From: Emcibacter sp. SYSU 3D8
GTDB taxonomy: Bacteria > Pseudomonadota > Alphaproteobacteria > SMXS01
DNA length: 64,000 bases
Reading direction: 5' to 3'
Assembly: GCF_039655875.1 (NCBI RefSeq)
Contig: NZ_JBBYXK010000004.1
Span: 355,007-419,006, forward strand
The notes under the pieces were generated by a model. The model was not told where the DNA came from, made no database searches, and saw nothing but the letters and a program-made list of their open reading frames with translations. Below are positions 26,146-34,685 of the stretch, piece by piece. A program made the position numbers and the translations under genes. Position 1 is the stretch's first letter. Each line of letters starts with the position of its first letter.

Positions 26146-27369
26146 CTAGTGACGCGCGAGGATGAGCGAGGTGTTGATGCCGCCGAAGGCAAAGTTGTTG
26201 GACATGACGAATTCGGCATCAATCGAGCGGGCCTCGCCCATTATGTAGTCCAGCACGCCGCAGGCGGGATCGGGATCCTGGAGGTTGGCAGTGGGGACGA
26301 AGCGGCTCTCGCGCATCATCTCGATCGCAAGCCACGCCTCAAGCGCGCCGCAGGCTCCCAGCGTGTGGCCGAAATAGCTCTTCAGCGAGTGCATGGGCTT
26401 GTCCGCCCCGAGAATCGCCTGGGTGGCGAGCGTCTCGGCAATGTCACCCTGCCGGGTCGCGGTGCCGTGACCGCTCACCATGGCGATCTCAGCGGCCTCG
26501 ATGCCCGCGTCGTTCAGCGCAAGCTGCATGGCCGCGCCCATGGTTTCGCTGACCGGATCTGTGATGTGGACGCCGTCCATGTTGGTGCCGAACCCGGCGA
26601 TTTCGGCGTGAATCGTCGCGCCGCGCGCCAGTGCGTGCTCGCGTTCCTCCAGCACCAGCGTTCCGGCGCCTTCGCCGATGACCAGCCCGTCGCGGGCGCG
26701 GTCGTAAGGACGCGGCGTCAGGTTCGGTTCGCCGTTGCGGCAACTGGTGGCGAATAGCGTGTCGAACACCGCGACCATGGTCGGACAAAGCTCTTCGGCG
26801 CCGCCAGCCACCATGGCGTCGGCATAGCCGTGCCCTATCGCCTCATAGGCGTAGCCGATGGCCTGGGAGCCGGAGGTGCAGGCCGACGACGTTGGGATCA
26901 CGCGGCCCGCAAGGCCGAAGAAGATAGCGATGTTGACGGCAGCCGTGTGACTCATCATCCGGATATAGCTGGTGGCGCTGAGGTCAGTGCTCTTGCCGGT
27001 TTCCATGAAATGGACGAATCCGCGTGTCGGGTCTGTCGAGCCGTAGGATGAGCCGAAGGCGACGCCGACCCGGCCCGACTTCAGAAGCGGATCGTCTAGC
27101 AGGCCGGCCTGGAATAGTGCCGTTTCCGCGGTGTTCACGGCCATGGCGGCGACGCGTCCCATGGCGCGCATCTTCTTGCGGGGATAGAGATTTTCGTGCG
27201 CGAACCAGCAGGCAGGTGCGGCCAGTCTGGTATTGAGGTCCATCAGACGGTCCCAGTCGGGCATCTGCCTGACGCCGGTTTGACCCAGTTCCATGGCGTC
27301 CCGGATCTGCGGCCAGTCGCCGCCCAGCGGGGTAATCCCGGCCATTCCGGTTACAACAACGCGCCGCAT
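26146..27369 (-). CDS. apeR: Beta-ketoacyl-ACP synthase ApeR
   Basis: A 407-residue FabF/KAS II-like condensing enzyme, last gene of the aryl polyene operon. The Cys-His-His triad is complete: SSACTSG, GHGTATR and KSYFGHTLGACG. In the enterobacterial system ApeR pairs with the ketoreductase ApeQ and takes part in chain building or initiation. The stop of ApeQ and this start share 27369, so the genes are coupled. No terminator was recognised after it in the 120-bp gap before the aldo/keto reductase gene. Confidence 0.9.
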   Translation of the reverse strand: MRRVVVTGMAGITPLGGDWPQIRDAMELGQTGVRQMPDWDRLMDLNTRLAAPACWFAHENLYPRKKMRAMGRVAAMAVNTAETALFQAGLLDDPLLKSGRVGVAFGSSYGSTDPTRGFVHFMETGKSTDLSATSYIRMMSHTAAVNIAIFFGLAGRVIPTSSACTSGSQAIGYAYEAIGHGYADAMVAGGAEELCPTMVAVFDTLFATSCRNGEPNLTPRPYDRARDGLVIGEGAGTLVLEEREHALARGATIHAEIAGFGTNMDGVHITDPVSETMGAAMQLALNDAGIEAAEIAMVSGHGTATRQGDIAETLATQAILGADKPMHSLKSYFGHTLGACGALEAWLAIEMMRESRFVPTANLQDPDPACGVLDYIMGEARSIDAEFVMSNNFAFGGINTSLILARH

Positions 27370-28106
27370 CAGTACATTCCGCCGTTCACCGATATCACCT
27401 GGCGGGTAATGTACGCGGACTGGGCCGACAAAAGGAAGCCGACCAGGCCCGCGACCTCGTCCGGATGTCCCATGCGGCGCATGGGGATCATGTCGAGTAC
27501 CTGTGCTGGCAACTCGCCGGTCATGTCCGTCTCGATCAGGCCGGGGGCGACGCAGTTCACCGTGATGGACCGTTTTGCCAGTTCAACCGCCAGTGCCTTG
27601 GTGGCACCAATGATGCCGGCCTTCGCGGCGCTGTAGTTGACCTGCCCCCGGTTTCCCATAAGGCCGGAAACCGACGACAAGGTAACGATGCGGCCGCCGT
27701 CGCGGCGACGGATCATGGGCATCACCAGCGGTTGGGTAACGTTGAAGAAACCGTCGAGGTTGGTGCGCATGACGTCGTCCCAATGTTCGGGACGCAGCGC
27801 CGGAAACGCGCCGTCACGGGCAATACCCGCGTTAAGCACCAGTCCCCAATAGGCGCCGTTTTCGGCGACGTCGGACTCGATTGCGCTGGTGGTCTCGGCG
27901 CGGTCCGAGATGTCAAAGCGCAGCAGGCGTGCGCGTCCGCCCTGCGTAGCGATCGCGCCGCAGGTTTCCTCAGCCCCAGCGAGGTCGCGATTGTAGTGGA
28001 CCGTGACAGGGAAGCCATCGCCGGCAAGACGCGCCGCGATGGCACGGCCGATGCCCTTGCTCGCGCCAGTGACCAGCACCGGCCTGGTTGATGGATCGTT
28101 ACTCAC
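27369..28106 (-). CDS. apeQ: 3-oxoacyl-ACP reductase ApeQ (FabG-like SDR)
   Basis: A 245-residue SDR that reduces the 3-oxo group on ACP-bound polyene intermediates. Cofactor loop TGASKGIGRAIA, NAGIARDGAF (NNAG-like), Ser in TLSSVSGLMG and YSAAKAGIIGATKALA supply the catalytic Ser-Tyr-Lys set. It overlaps ApeP upstream by 8 bp and abuts ApeR downstream. Confidence 0.92.
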   Translation of the reverse strand: MSNDPSTRPVLVTGASKGIGRAIAARLAGDGFPVTVHYNRDLAGAEETCGAIATQGGRARLLRFDISDRAETTSAIESDVAENGAYWGLVLNAGIARDGAFPALRPEHWDDVMRTNLDGFFNVTQPLVMPMIRRRDGGRIVTLSSVSGLMGNRGQVNYSAAKAGIIGATKALAVELAKRSITVNCVAPGLIETDMTGELPAQVLDMIPMRRMGHPDEVAGLVGFLLSAQSAYITRQVISVNGGMY

Positions 28107-28542
28107 CAGGGAACTCCAGATTTTGGCCTTCCGCCCGGTATACAGTGAGGCTGGCCGTTGCGACCACTTCTTCCTCGATCAAAATCGTACAGTCGAACGC
28201 GGCCACCGGATGCTGGCTCACCGTCATCGTGGCGGTGATGACGAGTGTTTCGCCCGGGACGAAGTAGTCCCTGAGCGATTGATACCGCCGCGTTCCGAGA
28301 AGAAAGCCCAGCATCGGCGCCGCGCCTTCCGTGTGTCGTTTGGCGCCATCGAATGCCGCTACGGTCTGGGCCATGTATTCCAGGCCGACATAGGCTGGCA
28401 CACCAAGGCCCGGCAGACAGAAGGTCGATTGCGGCGTAATGCACACGGACGCGACGGATTGCTCGTCGGAATGCTCGATCAGCGCATCGAGCAAGCTCAT
28501 CAGCCCCCGATGGGGCACGAAACGATCCAGGTCCAGTGACAT
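28099..28542 (-). CDS. apeP: 3-hydroxyacyl-ACP dehydratase ApeP
   Basis: A 147-residue hot-dog fold protein of the APE dehydratase type, thought to act as a heteromer with ApeI to form each trans double bond. The VPHRGLMSLLD segment carries the candidate catalytic His, and YVGLEYMAQTVAAFDG matches the HotDog helix with Glu. ATG 28542 is chosen because a longer frame lies within apeO. Confidence 0.88.
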   Translation of the reverse strand: MSLDLDRFVPHRGLMSLLDALIEHSDEQSVASVCITPQSTFCLPGLGVPAYVGLEYMAQTVAAFDGAKRHTEGAAPMLGFLLGTRRYQSLRDYFVPGETLVITATMTVSQHPVAAFDCTILIEEEVVATASLTVYRAEGQNLEFPGE

Positions 28543-28550
28543 TGCGGTCT

Positions 28551-29717
28551 CTACTCGCGCGTCAGGATGATCGCCGCGTTGTTGCCGCCGAAGGCGTAGG
28601 AACAACTGAGCATGGTTCTGCCATCGACGGTTTCATCGGTGGCGAGTTTGATCGCGGAAAGCGATGGGTCCGTGGCACCGTCCCAGACATGCGGCAGGGC
28701 TTTGCGATGGGTCATGGCGATGGCCAGGAACGCTGCCTCATTGGAGCCGGCGGCGCCAAGCATGTGGCCGGTCATCCCCTTGGTCGAGCTGCAAGGCGTT
28801 TCCGGTCCGAAGATGTCGTGCATCACGGCGGCTTCGACGGAATCGTTCAGGGCGGTGCCTGTGCCGTGCAGGTTGATATAGGCGATGTCACCGGGGCGGT
28901 ACGTGCTCCTTCCCAATGCATCGGAAACAGCCAGCCGCGCCCCGACGCCTTCGGGATGCGGCGCGCTGAAATGGTGCGCGTCGGAGCTTTCTCCCCATCC
29001 GCTCACTCTCAGGTCGCTCTCGTCACGTGACAACAGAAACAGCGCGCCGCCTTCGCCGATGGTGATGCCGTCCCGGTTGATGCTGAATGGATTGCAGCCC
29101 CCTGAAGACAGGGACTGCAGGCTGGCGAATCCCTGAAGCGTCAGGTCGCACAAAGTGTCCACCCCACCACACAGTACCGCGTCGCACAGATTGGCGCGCA
29201 GCAGGCGCACGGCGCTGATCATCGCCCTGACGCCCGACGTGCAGGCCGTCGATACCGCGTAGCACGGACCAGTTGCGCCGATCACCCGGGCGGCAAACGC
29301 AGCGGTATCGCCCAGTTCCTGGCGCGAGTAGCGATAGCCGCTGGGCCATTCTCCAGTCACTGCGCGTCGTTTGAGGGCGTGTTCGGTCTCGGAAATGCCG
29401 GACGTGCTGGTGCCGATGATCACGCCGAGCCGGCGTGGGCCCCATTTGGCAAGCGCCGCCTCTATTTGCGGCTTCAGCGGGGTCAGGCAGTGCAGGACCA
29501 GCCGGTTGTTCCGACTCTCCCACGGCGCCAGATCGTCAGGAAGCGCAGCCGGCTCCACCTCGAGCCGCGCGACGGGCACGTCGCGCCCGCCGACGCGCCA
29601 GGTGCCGTTGATGCCCTTGTGTCCGGCCAGCAGGCTGTTGGCCACGGTCCGGCGGTTGCCGCCGAGCGCGTTGGCGACATCCCAAGCGTTGATATAGACG
29701 GCCGGGCCGGAGGTCAT
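28551..29717 (-). CDS. apeO: Beta-ketoacyl-ACP synthase ApeO (main polyene KS)
   Basis: A 388-residue condensing enzyme. Cys in VSTACTSGVRA, His in NLHGTGTALND and KGMTGHMLGAAG form the active site. In characterised APE clusters ApeO works with the inactive partner ApeC as the elongating ketosynthase. ATG 29717 overlaps the apeN stop (ATGA). Order (apeN, O, P, Q, R) is the same as in E. coli APE clusters. Confidence 0.9.
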   Translation of the reverse strand: MTSGPAVYINAWDVANALGGNRRTVANSLLAGHKGINGTWRVGGRDVPVARLEVEPAALPDDLAPWESRNNRLVLHCLTPLKPQIEAALAKWGPRRLGVIIGTSTSGISETEHALKRRAVTGEWPSGYRYSRQELGDTAAFAARVIGATGPCYAVSTACTSGVRAMISAVRLLRANLCDAVLCGGVDTLCDLTLQGFASLQSLSSGGCNPFSINRDGITIGEGGALFLLSRDESDLRVSGWGESSDAHHFSAPHPEGVGARLAVSDALGRSTYRPGDIAYINLHGTGTALNDSVEAAVMHDIFGPETPCSSTKGMTGHMLGAAGSNEAAFLAIAMTHRKALPHVWDGATDPSLSAIKLATDETVDGRTMLSCSYAFGGNNAAIILTRE

Positions 29718-30292
29718 GGGCTCATTCTGCGGCTTTTGATGCCCAGTTGATATCCGAAGGCCAGATTGTGCAACGACGCTGTGCCGGTCCACGTGTCTCC
29801 GGCAGGCCGGACGATGCGAACCAGTACCTTGCCGTCCTGCTCGATGGTGCGGGAGGTGCCATCGTCGACCACCTTGGCGCCGGTCAACGCTCCATTGAGC
29901 GTGGTACTGGAGGCATAGACGCTCATGAGATCGGCAAGGAGATGGTCGGGCGTCATGGAATCGGGCAGCATCGGCGCCTTGTTGCCGCTAATCTTGCCGT
30001 CCTCCCAGACGATGGTCACCAGCGGCGGACCCGACGGCATCGTCACCATTACAGTCACCGTGCCGGGCGAGGTCTGGATGGTGGCGAGGAAGGTGTCCGC
30101 GCGGTTCTGATAGCGCGCCTGCACGAGTTGGGACACATCCAAGCCAGATTCGAGGGGCGTTAGCCGCGAAAGCGTCATGGTCACGCCGGGCGCGATCATC
30201 GTCGTGTCGGGTGCCGGCGCGATCGGCCCTGGCTGGCGGCTTGCACAGCCGGCGATCAGCAGCGCCACGATGGAGATGGATTTCAAGCGCAT
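29714..30292 (-). CDS. apeN: DUF3261 lipoprotein ApeN
   Basis: A 192-residue lipoprotein: signal SIVALLIAGC with the lipidated Cys near residue 16. The rest is a DUF3261-type beta-rich domain (GPPLVTIVWEDGKISGN, DHLLADLMSVYAS) found only in APE clusters, probably in outer-membrane attachment or transport of the polyene lipid. It overlaps both neighbours. Confidence 0.85.
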   Translation of the reverse strand: MRLKSISIVALLIAGCASRQPGPIAPAPDTTMIAPGVTMTLSRLTPLESGLDVSQLVQARYQNRADTFLATIQTSPGTVTVMVTMPSGPPLVTIVWEDGKISGNKAPMLPDSMTPDHLLADLMSVYASSTTLNGALTGAKVVDDGTSRTIEQDGKVLVRIVRPAGDTWTGTASLHNLAFGYQLGIKSRRMSP

Positions 30293-31503
30293 AGGGTTTT
30301 CAGCAGATTGAGGTACCTGACGGGGTCGCGCACGAACGGGTTGTTATCATCCCAGGCATATCCCGCAAGCACGGCGTTGATCGAGCGCGTGATCTCGCCC
30401 GCATTGCGCGGCTGGTTGAAGATGATCCTTTGCAAGGATGCGTCATACCAGGCAGCGACATAGGTGCGAAACGTGTCGATGCCCTTGATCAGCGGCCTGC
30501 TGAAATCCGCGTCCCAGTCGACCGCTTCGCCATTCAGCTGCCGATCGACAGCCTTGGTCGCCAGGGACGCTGACTTGAGCGCGATGGTGACGCCGGACGA
30601 GAAGATCGGATCCAGGAACTCGCCAGCGTTGCCCAACAGCACATATCCGGGCCCCCACAGATGCTTCACCTTGCAGGCATAGCCGGCTATCTCGCCGATA
30701 TCGCGAATCATCTCGCCGCTGGACAGAAGCCGGCCCATCAGTCCGGACTCGTGCAGCAACCGGTTGTAGCGCTCTTCCCGCGTGGCACCGGCGGCGGTGA
30801 TATCCGCAACTTCGCCGACAACGCCAGCGGAGGTCTGGCCGTTGGCGAGCGGGATCATCCAGTACCAGATGGCGTGGTTTTCGGGATGAACGCTGATCAG
30901 TATCTTGTTGCGATCGTAATCGTGCGCCGAGATGTGATCCTTGAAGTGGGTGAACAGCGCCATACGCGGCGGAAACGCGGCCGGCTCCTCCAGGTCGAGC
31001 ATCCGGGCGAGCACCCGGCCGAAGCCGCTTGCATCCAGCACCATACGGGCGGTCATGGTGCGTTCGTCGCCGTTTTCGTCCCGTACCCGCAGCGACGGAC
31101 GTTCGGCGTCGGGCGTGAACGCGGTCACAGTCTGCCTGAACAGGATATTCGCGCCGTGGCGTTGGGCGCCTTTCGCCAGCAATTCGTCGAACTGGTCGCG
31201 CCGCACCTGGTAGGTGGTTCCCCATCCCGGCGACAGCTTCTGCCGGAAGTCGTAGGAGGTCAGTTCATCGCCGCGGGCGAACAATGCACCATTCTTGTAC
31301 TGGAAGCCGTGCTGCACCACGTCCCTGAGCAGGTCCGCTTCCTCGAGGAACTCCATCATCTGGGGCAGCAGGCTTTCGCCGATGGAAAATCGCGGAAAGG
31401 TTGCGCTTTCGAGCACTGTGACGCTGCGGCCCATCCGCGCCAGCATACTTGCCGCGACGGAGCCTGCAGGTCCGGCACCGATGATGATGATCTCGCTATC
31501 CAT
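30283..31503 (-). CDS. FAD-dependent oxidoreductase, halogenase-like
   Basis: A 406-residue flavoprotein. The N-terminal FAD loop is IIIGAGPAGSVAASMLARMG; MVLDASGFG and GDAGEFLDP-like GNAGEFLDPIFSSGV segments follow the tryptophan-halogenase/geranylgeranyl-reductase fold. A WYWMIP stretch matches the WxWxIP motif of flavin-dependent halogenases. Xanthomonadin-type clusters carry similar genes, and xanthomonadins are brominated, so halogenation or hydroxylation of the polyene head group is possible. Whether it halogenates cannot be told by eye. Confidence 0.82.
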   Translation of the reverse strand: MDSEIIIIGAGPAGSVAASMLARMGRSVTVLESATFPRFSIGESLLPQMMEFLEEADLLRDVVQHGFQYKNGALFARGDELTSYDFRQKLSPGWGTTYQVRRDQFDELLAKGAQRHGANILFRQTVTAFTPDAERPSLRVRDENGDERTMTARMVLDASGFGRVLARMLDLEEPAAFPPRMALFTHFKDHISAHDYDRNKILISVHPENHAIWYWMIPLANGQTSAGVVGEVADITAAGATREERYNRLLHESGLMGRLLSSGEMIRDIGEIAGYACKVKHLWGPGYVLLGNAGEFLDPIFSSGVTIALKSASLATKAVDRQLNGEAVDWDADFSRPLIKGIDTFRTYVAAWYDASLQRIIFNQPRNAGEITRSINAVLAGYAWDDNNPFVRDPVRYLNLLKTLCA

Positions 31504-33718
31504 GTGCTTTTATCCGAACAGAATTCCGCGGCTGGGCCAGCGGCGAAAGAATGAGATTGAGAACAATACCGAGGGCCACGGTTAGTCCGAAGGCATGTAC
31601 AGGGTAAACGTCGCTGAAGCCCAGTAGGCTCGTCGAAACGATAGTGGTGATGGCAGCCATCAGCACGCCGACGCGGGTCCAGCGACCAGCTTCACCAGGA
31701 TGCTCCCACTGAAAAACAGCGAAATCGATACCGACGCCGAGAACGAGGAACAGCGCCATCGCCGAGAAAAACGAGTAGGGCACGCCCGCAAGGACGAGCA
31801 GTGCCGGCGTCAGCACCAGCGCCATCGATGCAGGGATCAGTATCCGCAGCGCGGCAAACCGTCGGTAAGCGATCAGTACGATCAGGCCGGCGACCAGCGT
31901 CGAGCCCAGCAGCCCCCAGGATGCCTGTTCCCTGAACGCGCCCAGCACGGCCGAATATTCGGCCGCGGGATCGACGAAGCGCCAGTTTCGGTTCGGCGGC
32001 AGCATGGGGTCGGACATGACCGGCACGATGGACCACGCAGTGTCGCCACTCGATCCACGCAGCGCTGCGATCATGTCGGGCAAAGGCGCGCTTTCCTCGG
32101 GCTCGTCGTACATGGCCGATGTTTCTATTCCAAGCGACGCGGTGAGCGATGCCAGATGCGGCTTGATGAGCTGGTCAGCGATGAGCGCCTGGTTTGCCTG
32201 GCGCCGTGCCGGTGACGGGTCGAACCATGTCGCTGCCGTTACCGGACGGACCGGTGCACCGTCCAATTCCCGGATCAAATGCTCCTCGTTCGCCGCAACG
32301 GCGCTTGCTGACCGACCGCTGACCAGCATGAACGTCACCGGGGTGGTGAAGCCGGTCGCCGCCGTTACTGCGTCTGCTTCCGTCCGCAGGATCTCTGACG
32401 GAACCTGGAACTTGCCGATATCGTCCAGCACCTCCCAGTTCAATGCAGCCGCAGTCACAATCCCGGTAAATCCCAGGGCAATCGCGGCGCCCGCACGCCT
32501 TTCGGGACGATGCGACAGCAGCCATGCCGCCACGCGGTCCAACAGGGGGAGGCCGATACCCTTCCGCCGCTTGCCGTTGTCCAGCAGCGGCAGGATGGTC
32601 AATGCCACCAGACCCGATGCCGCCAGTCCAGCCGCGCCGAACAGGGCAATCTGCTGGAACACGACCACGGGAAAAAAGGCAAGTGCGGTGAACGCGCCGA
32701 CGGCGGCGACCAGCGACACCAGGACGCCGCGGGATACTTCGCCCTTGCGCCGCTCGACGGAGGCGTTCTGGCCGCCAACGCCGGTCATCAGATAGTGGAT
32801 GGTGTAATCGTCGGCGATGCCGGTCAGCGCCGCCCCGAAGACGGTCGCGATTACGTGGATGGTGCCGAACACCGCGAGAGTGGCCGCCAGGCCCGCGATC
32901 ACGCCGCTGAGGATGACCACCAGCCCCAGACCCACCGAGCGAAAGGTGCCGAATACGCTCCAGAACAGGACGAAGACCGCGATGGCTGTCGCCGACGTGA
33001 TCAGCGAAATTTCCTGCCGGGCGTTACGGCCGCCCTCGTCGGCGTGGAACACGGCGCCAGCGCGGTCGAGTCTGACCTGCTTCGGTGCCCAGGCCGCCTT
33101 CCAGTCGTCGATCAGTGCGGAAAGCGTGTCCTGCACATCGAGGCGATAGGCAGATTGCGACAGGCTGCCTGCGATGAGCCTGCCGTCGCCCGTCGGCACA
33201 AGCGTCATGTTGTAGGGCGCGATGCAGGACAGCAGCGTGGGCGTCAGCAGCAGGGGATCGGTCGCCAGCAATTGGCTGCTGGCGGGCGACATGGGCATGT
33301 ACCACTGGCGTAGCGCCGCGGCGGCGACCTCGCCGCCTCGACCCTGATCGAACTTGTGCCGGTCATCCGGGCAAAGCAGGGCTGTGCGGTTGGCGTGCAG
33401 CCAGTTCCATATTTGCCGCGCATCGTCGCTCGCCGGCCGGAACATGCCCGAGACCGCGAGGCGCTGCGCCAGGTCTTTCGTCGCCGTATCCCGGTTTTCT
33501 GGCGCACCCCCCGACACGAGCAACACGATACGGCTCGATCCGGCCGCGCCGGCCCTGGTCACTGCGTCCGACAGGGTGATATCGCGGGCATGGGCGGGCA
33601 GCAGCGACAGGATATCGTTGTCTATAGGCAGGCCGCGAGAAAAGCTCACTACGACAAAAAGTGCCGCGCAGACGAGCATGCTCGCGACAATGGCTGCGGC
33701 AGCGTGAGCGCGCGTCAT
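31496..33718 (-). CDS. apeM: MMPL/RND-family exporter ApeM
   Basis: A 740-residue membrane protein with two repeats of one helix, a large periplasmic domain and five helices, the MMPL layout. An N-terminal helix (AAAIVASMLVCAALFVVVSF), FGAALTGIADDYTIHYLMTGV (TM4-like Asp segment), and a second FLVLGVGIDFAVFQWEHPG near the end mark it. It probably exports the polyene lipid across or out of the inner membrane. It starts in the ATGA overlap with apeL. Confidence 0.92.
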   Translation of the reverse strand: MTRAHAAAAIVASMLVCAALFVVVSFSRGLPIDNDILSLLPAHARDITLSDAVTRAGAAGSSRIVLLVSGGAPENRDTATKDLAQRLAVSGMFRPASDDARQIWNWLHANRTALLCPDDRHKFDQGRGGEVAAAALRQWYMPMSPASSQLLATDPLLLTPTLLSCIAPYNMTLVPTGDGRLIAGSLSQSAYRLDVQDTLSALIDDWKAAWAPKQVRLDRAGAVFHADEGGRNARQEISLITSATAIAVFVLFWSVFGTFRSVGLGLVVILSGVIAGLAATLAVFGTIHVIATVFGAALTGIADDYTIHYLMTGVGGQNASVERRKGEVSRGVLVSLVAAVGAFTALAFFPVVVFQQIALFGAAGLAASGLVALTILPLLDNGKRRKGIGLPLLDRVAAWLLSHRPERRAGAAIALGFTGIVTAAALNWEVLDDIGKFQVPSEILRTEADAVTAATGFTTPVTFMLVSGRSASAVAANEEHLIRELDGAPVRPVTAATWFDPSPARRQANQALIADQLIKPHLASLTASLGIETSAMYDEPEESAPLPDMIAALRGSSGDTAWSIVPVMSDPMLPPNRNWRFVDPAAEYSAVLGAFREQASWGLLGSTLVAGLIVLIAYRRFAALRILIPASMALVLTPALLVLAGVPYSFFSAMALFLVLGVGIDFAVFQWEHPGEAGRWTRVGVLMAAITTIVSTSLLGFSDVYPVHAFGLTVALGIVLNLILSPLAQPRNSVRIKAHG

Positions 33719-34317
33719 GGCGCTTCGACCGCCTCATTGCGAAACTGGATTGACTCGTGATCGCCATTGGCGCGGGTGATGGTGACCTCCGAAACGGTCC
33801 GGCAGCCAGACACCTCCACTTTTCCAAGCAATGCAGCAAAGGACCCGCTCTTGGGGCTGAGGGTGACGAGCCATCTGGTGTCGGGCCGGATTGCCGTCGT
33901 CACCGTGAAGAACGAGGTCAGCTCGCTCCATCGCGCGCGGACCAATGCCGATGTCACGCGGACGATCACGGCGCTGATGTCGCCGGTCATGTTCATGGCC
34001 TCGTCAGGGCCATCGTCGACGGACTGGGTCATGCCGTCCTTCGCCAGGGTCATGCGCACTTTGAACGGGCTGGTCGTGGTCCAGACGATCGTGTCGTCGT
34101 CGATAGCGACGGTACCCTCGGAAACAAGCGGCCTTGGCAGGTTGGCGAATGTGCGTTGCTGGACGAAACTCTGGCGCACATTCTTGGGCTTGAGCTGGTC
34201 AGGCGAGAGGCATGGCTCCGCCGCTGCGCCTGCCGGCACCAGTACGACGCAAGCCAGCCCGCTGATCAGGGCAAGAATGGCGCCAGCTTGTCGAACAATA
34301 TCGGCGGGCTTCGCCAT
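33715..34317 (-). CDS. apeL: Outer-membrane lipoprotein carrier-like ApeL (LolA-like)
   Basis: A 200-residue exported protein (signal AGAILALISGLACVVLVPAGAA) of the LolA-like family: RQSFVQQRTFANLPRPLVSEG and TTSPFKVRMTLAKDG show the typical half-barrel pattern. It likely carries the hydrophobic product through the periplasm to the outer membrane. ATG 34317 is used because the thioesterase stop lies inside at 34266, giving a 52-bp overlap. Confidence 0.85.
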   Translation of the reverse strand: MAKPADIVRQAGAILALISGLACVVLVPAGAAAEPCLSPDQLKPKNVRQSFVQQRTFANLPRPLVSEGTVAIDDDTIVWTTTSPFKVRMTLAKDGMTQSVDDGPDEAMNMTGDISAVIVRVTSALVRARWSELTSFFTVTTAIRPDTRWLVTLSPKSGSFAALLGKVEVSGCRTVSEVTITRANGDHESIQFRNEAVEAP

Positions 34318-34685
34318 TTCATTTCCTCTGTGGCCAGGTCCACCGCGACCTGCACCGTGTGGCCGGTGGTCAGCTTCTTGCCGCTGCCCATGTCGCGGAT
34401 CTGATACTTGATCTTCAGCCGGTTTTCCCACTCGACGATGCCGGCGGTGATTTCCGCCCGGGTGTCCAGTTTCAGGGGGCGGTAGTAGCGGACATGCATA
34501 TCGATGACGGGCCAGGCGAAACCCGAGTTCCGCATTGCCTCGTAGCCATAGCCAATGCCACCCATCAGCACGCGCCGAACAGCCTCGAAGTAGCGCGGAT
34601 AGTTGCCGTGCCAGACGACATTCATGGGGTCGAGATCGTAGAACTGGACCTCGATGGCCAGCGTCGCTGAAGCGATCGGCTTCAT
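34266..34685 (-). CDS. apeK: Acyl-CoA/ACP thioesterase ApeK (4HBT-like)
   Basis: A 139-residue hot-dog thioesterase. The catalytic-Asp segment FYDLDPMNVVWHGNYPRYFE is conserved with 4-hydroxybenzoyl-CoA thioesterases. It could release the finished polyene or clear stalled acyl-ACP. It starts in the ATGA overlap with the ammonia-lyase gene. Confidence 0.9.
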   Translation of the reverse strand: MKPIASATLAIEVQFYDLDPMNVVWHGNYPRYFEAVRRVLMGGIGYGYEAMRNSGFAWPVIDMHVRYYRPLKLDTRAEITAGIVEWENRLKIKYQIRDMGSGKKLTTGHTVQVAVDLATEEMKWRSPPILFDKLAPFLP

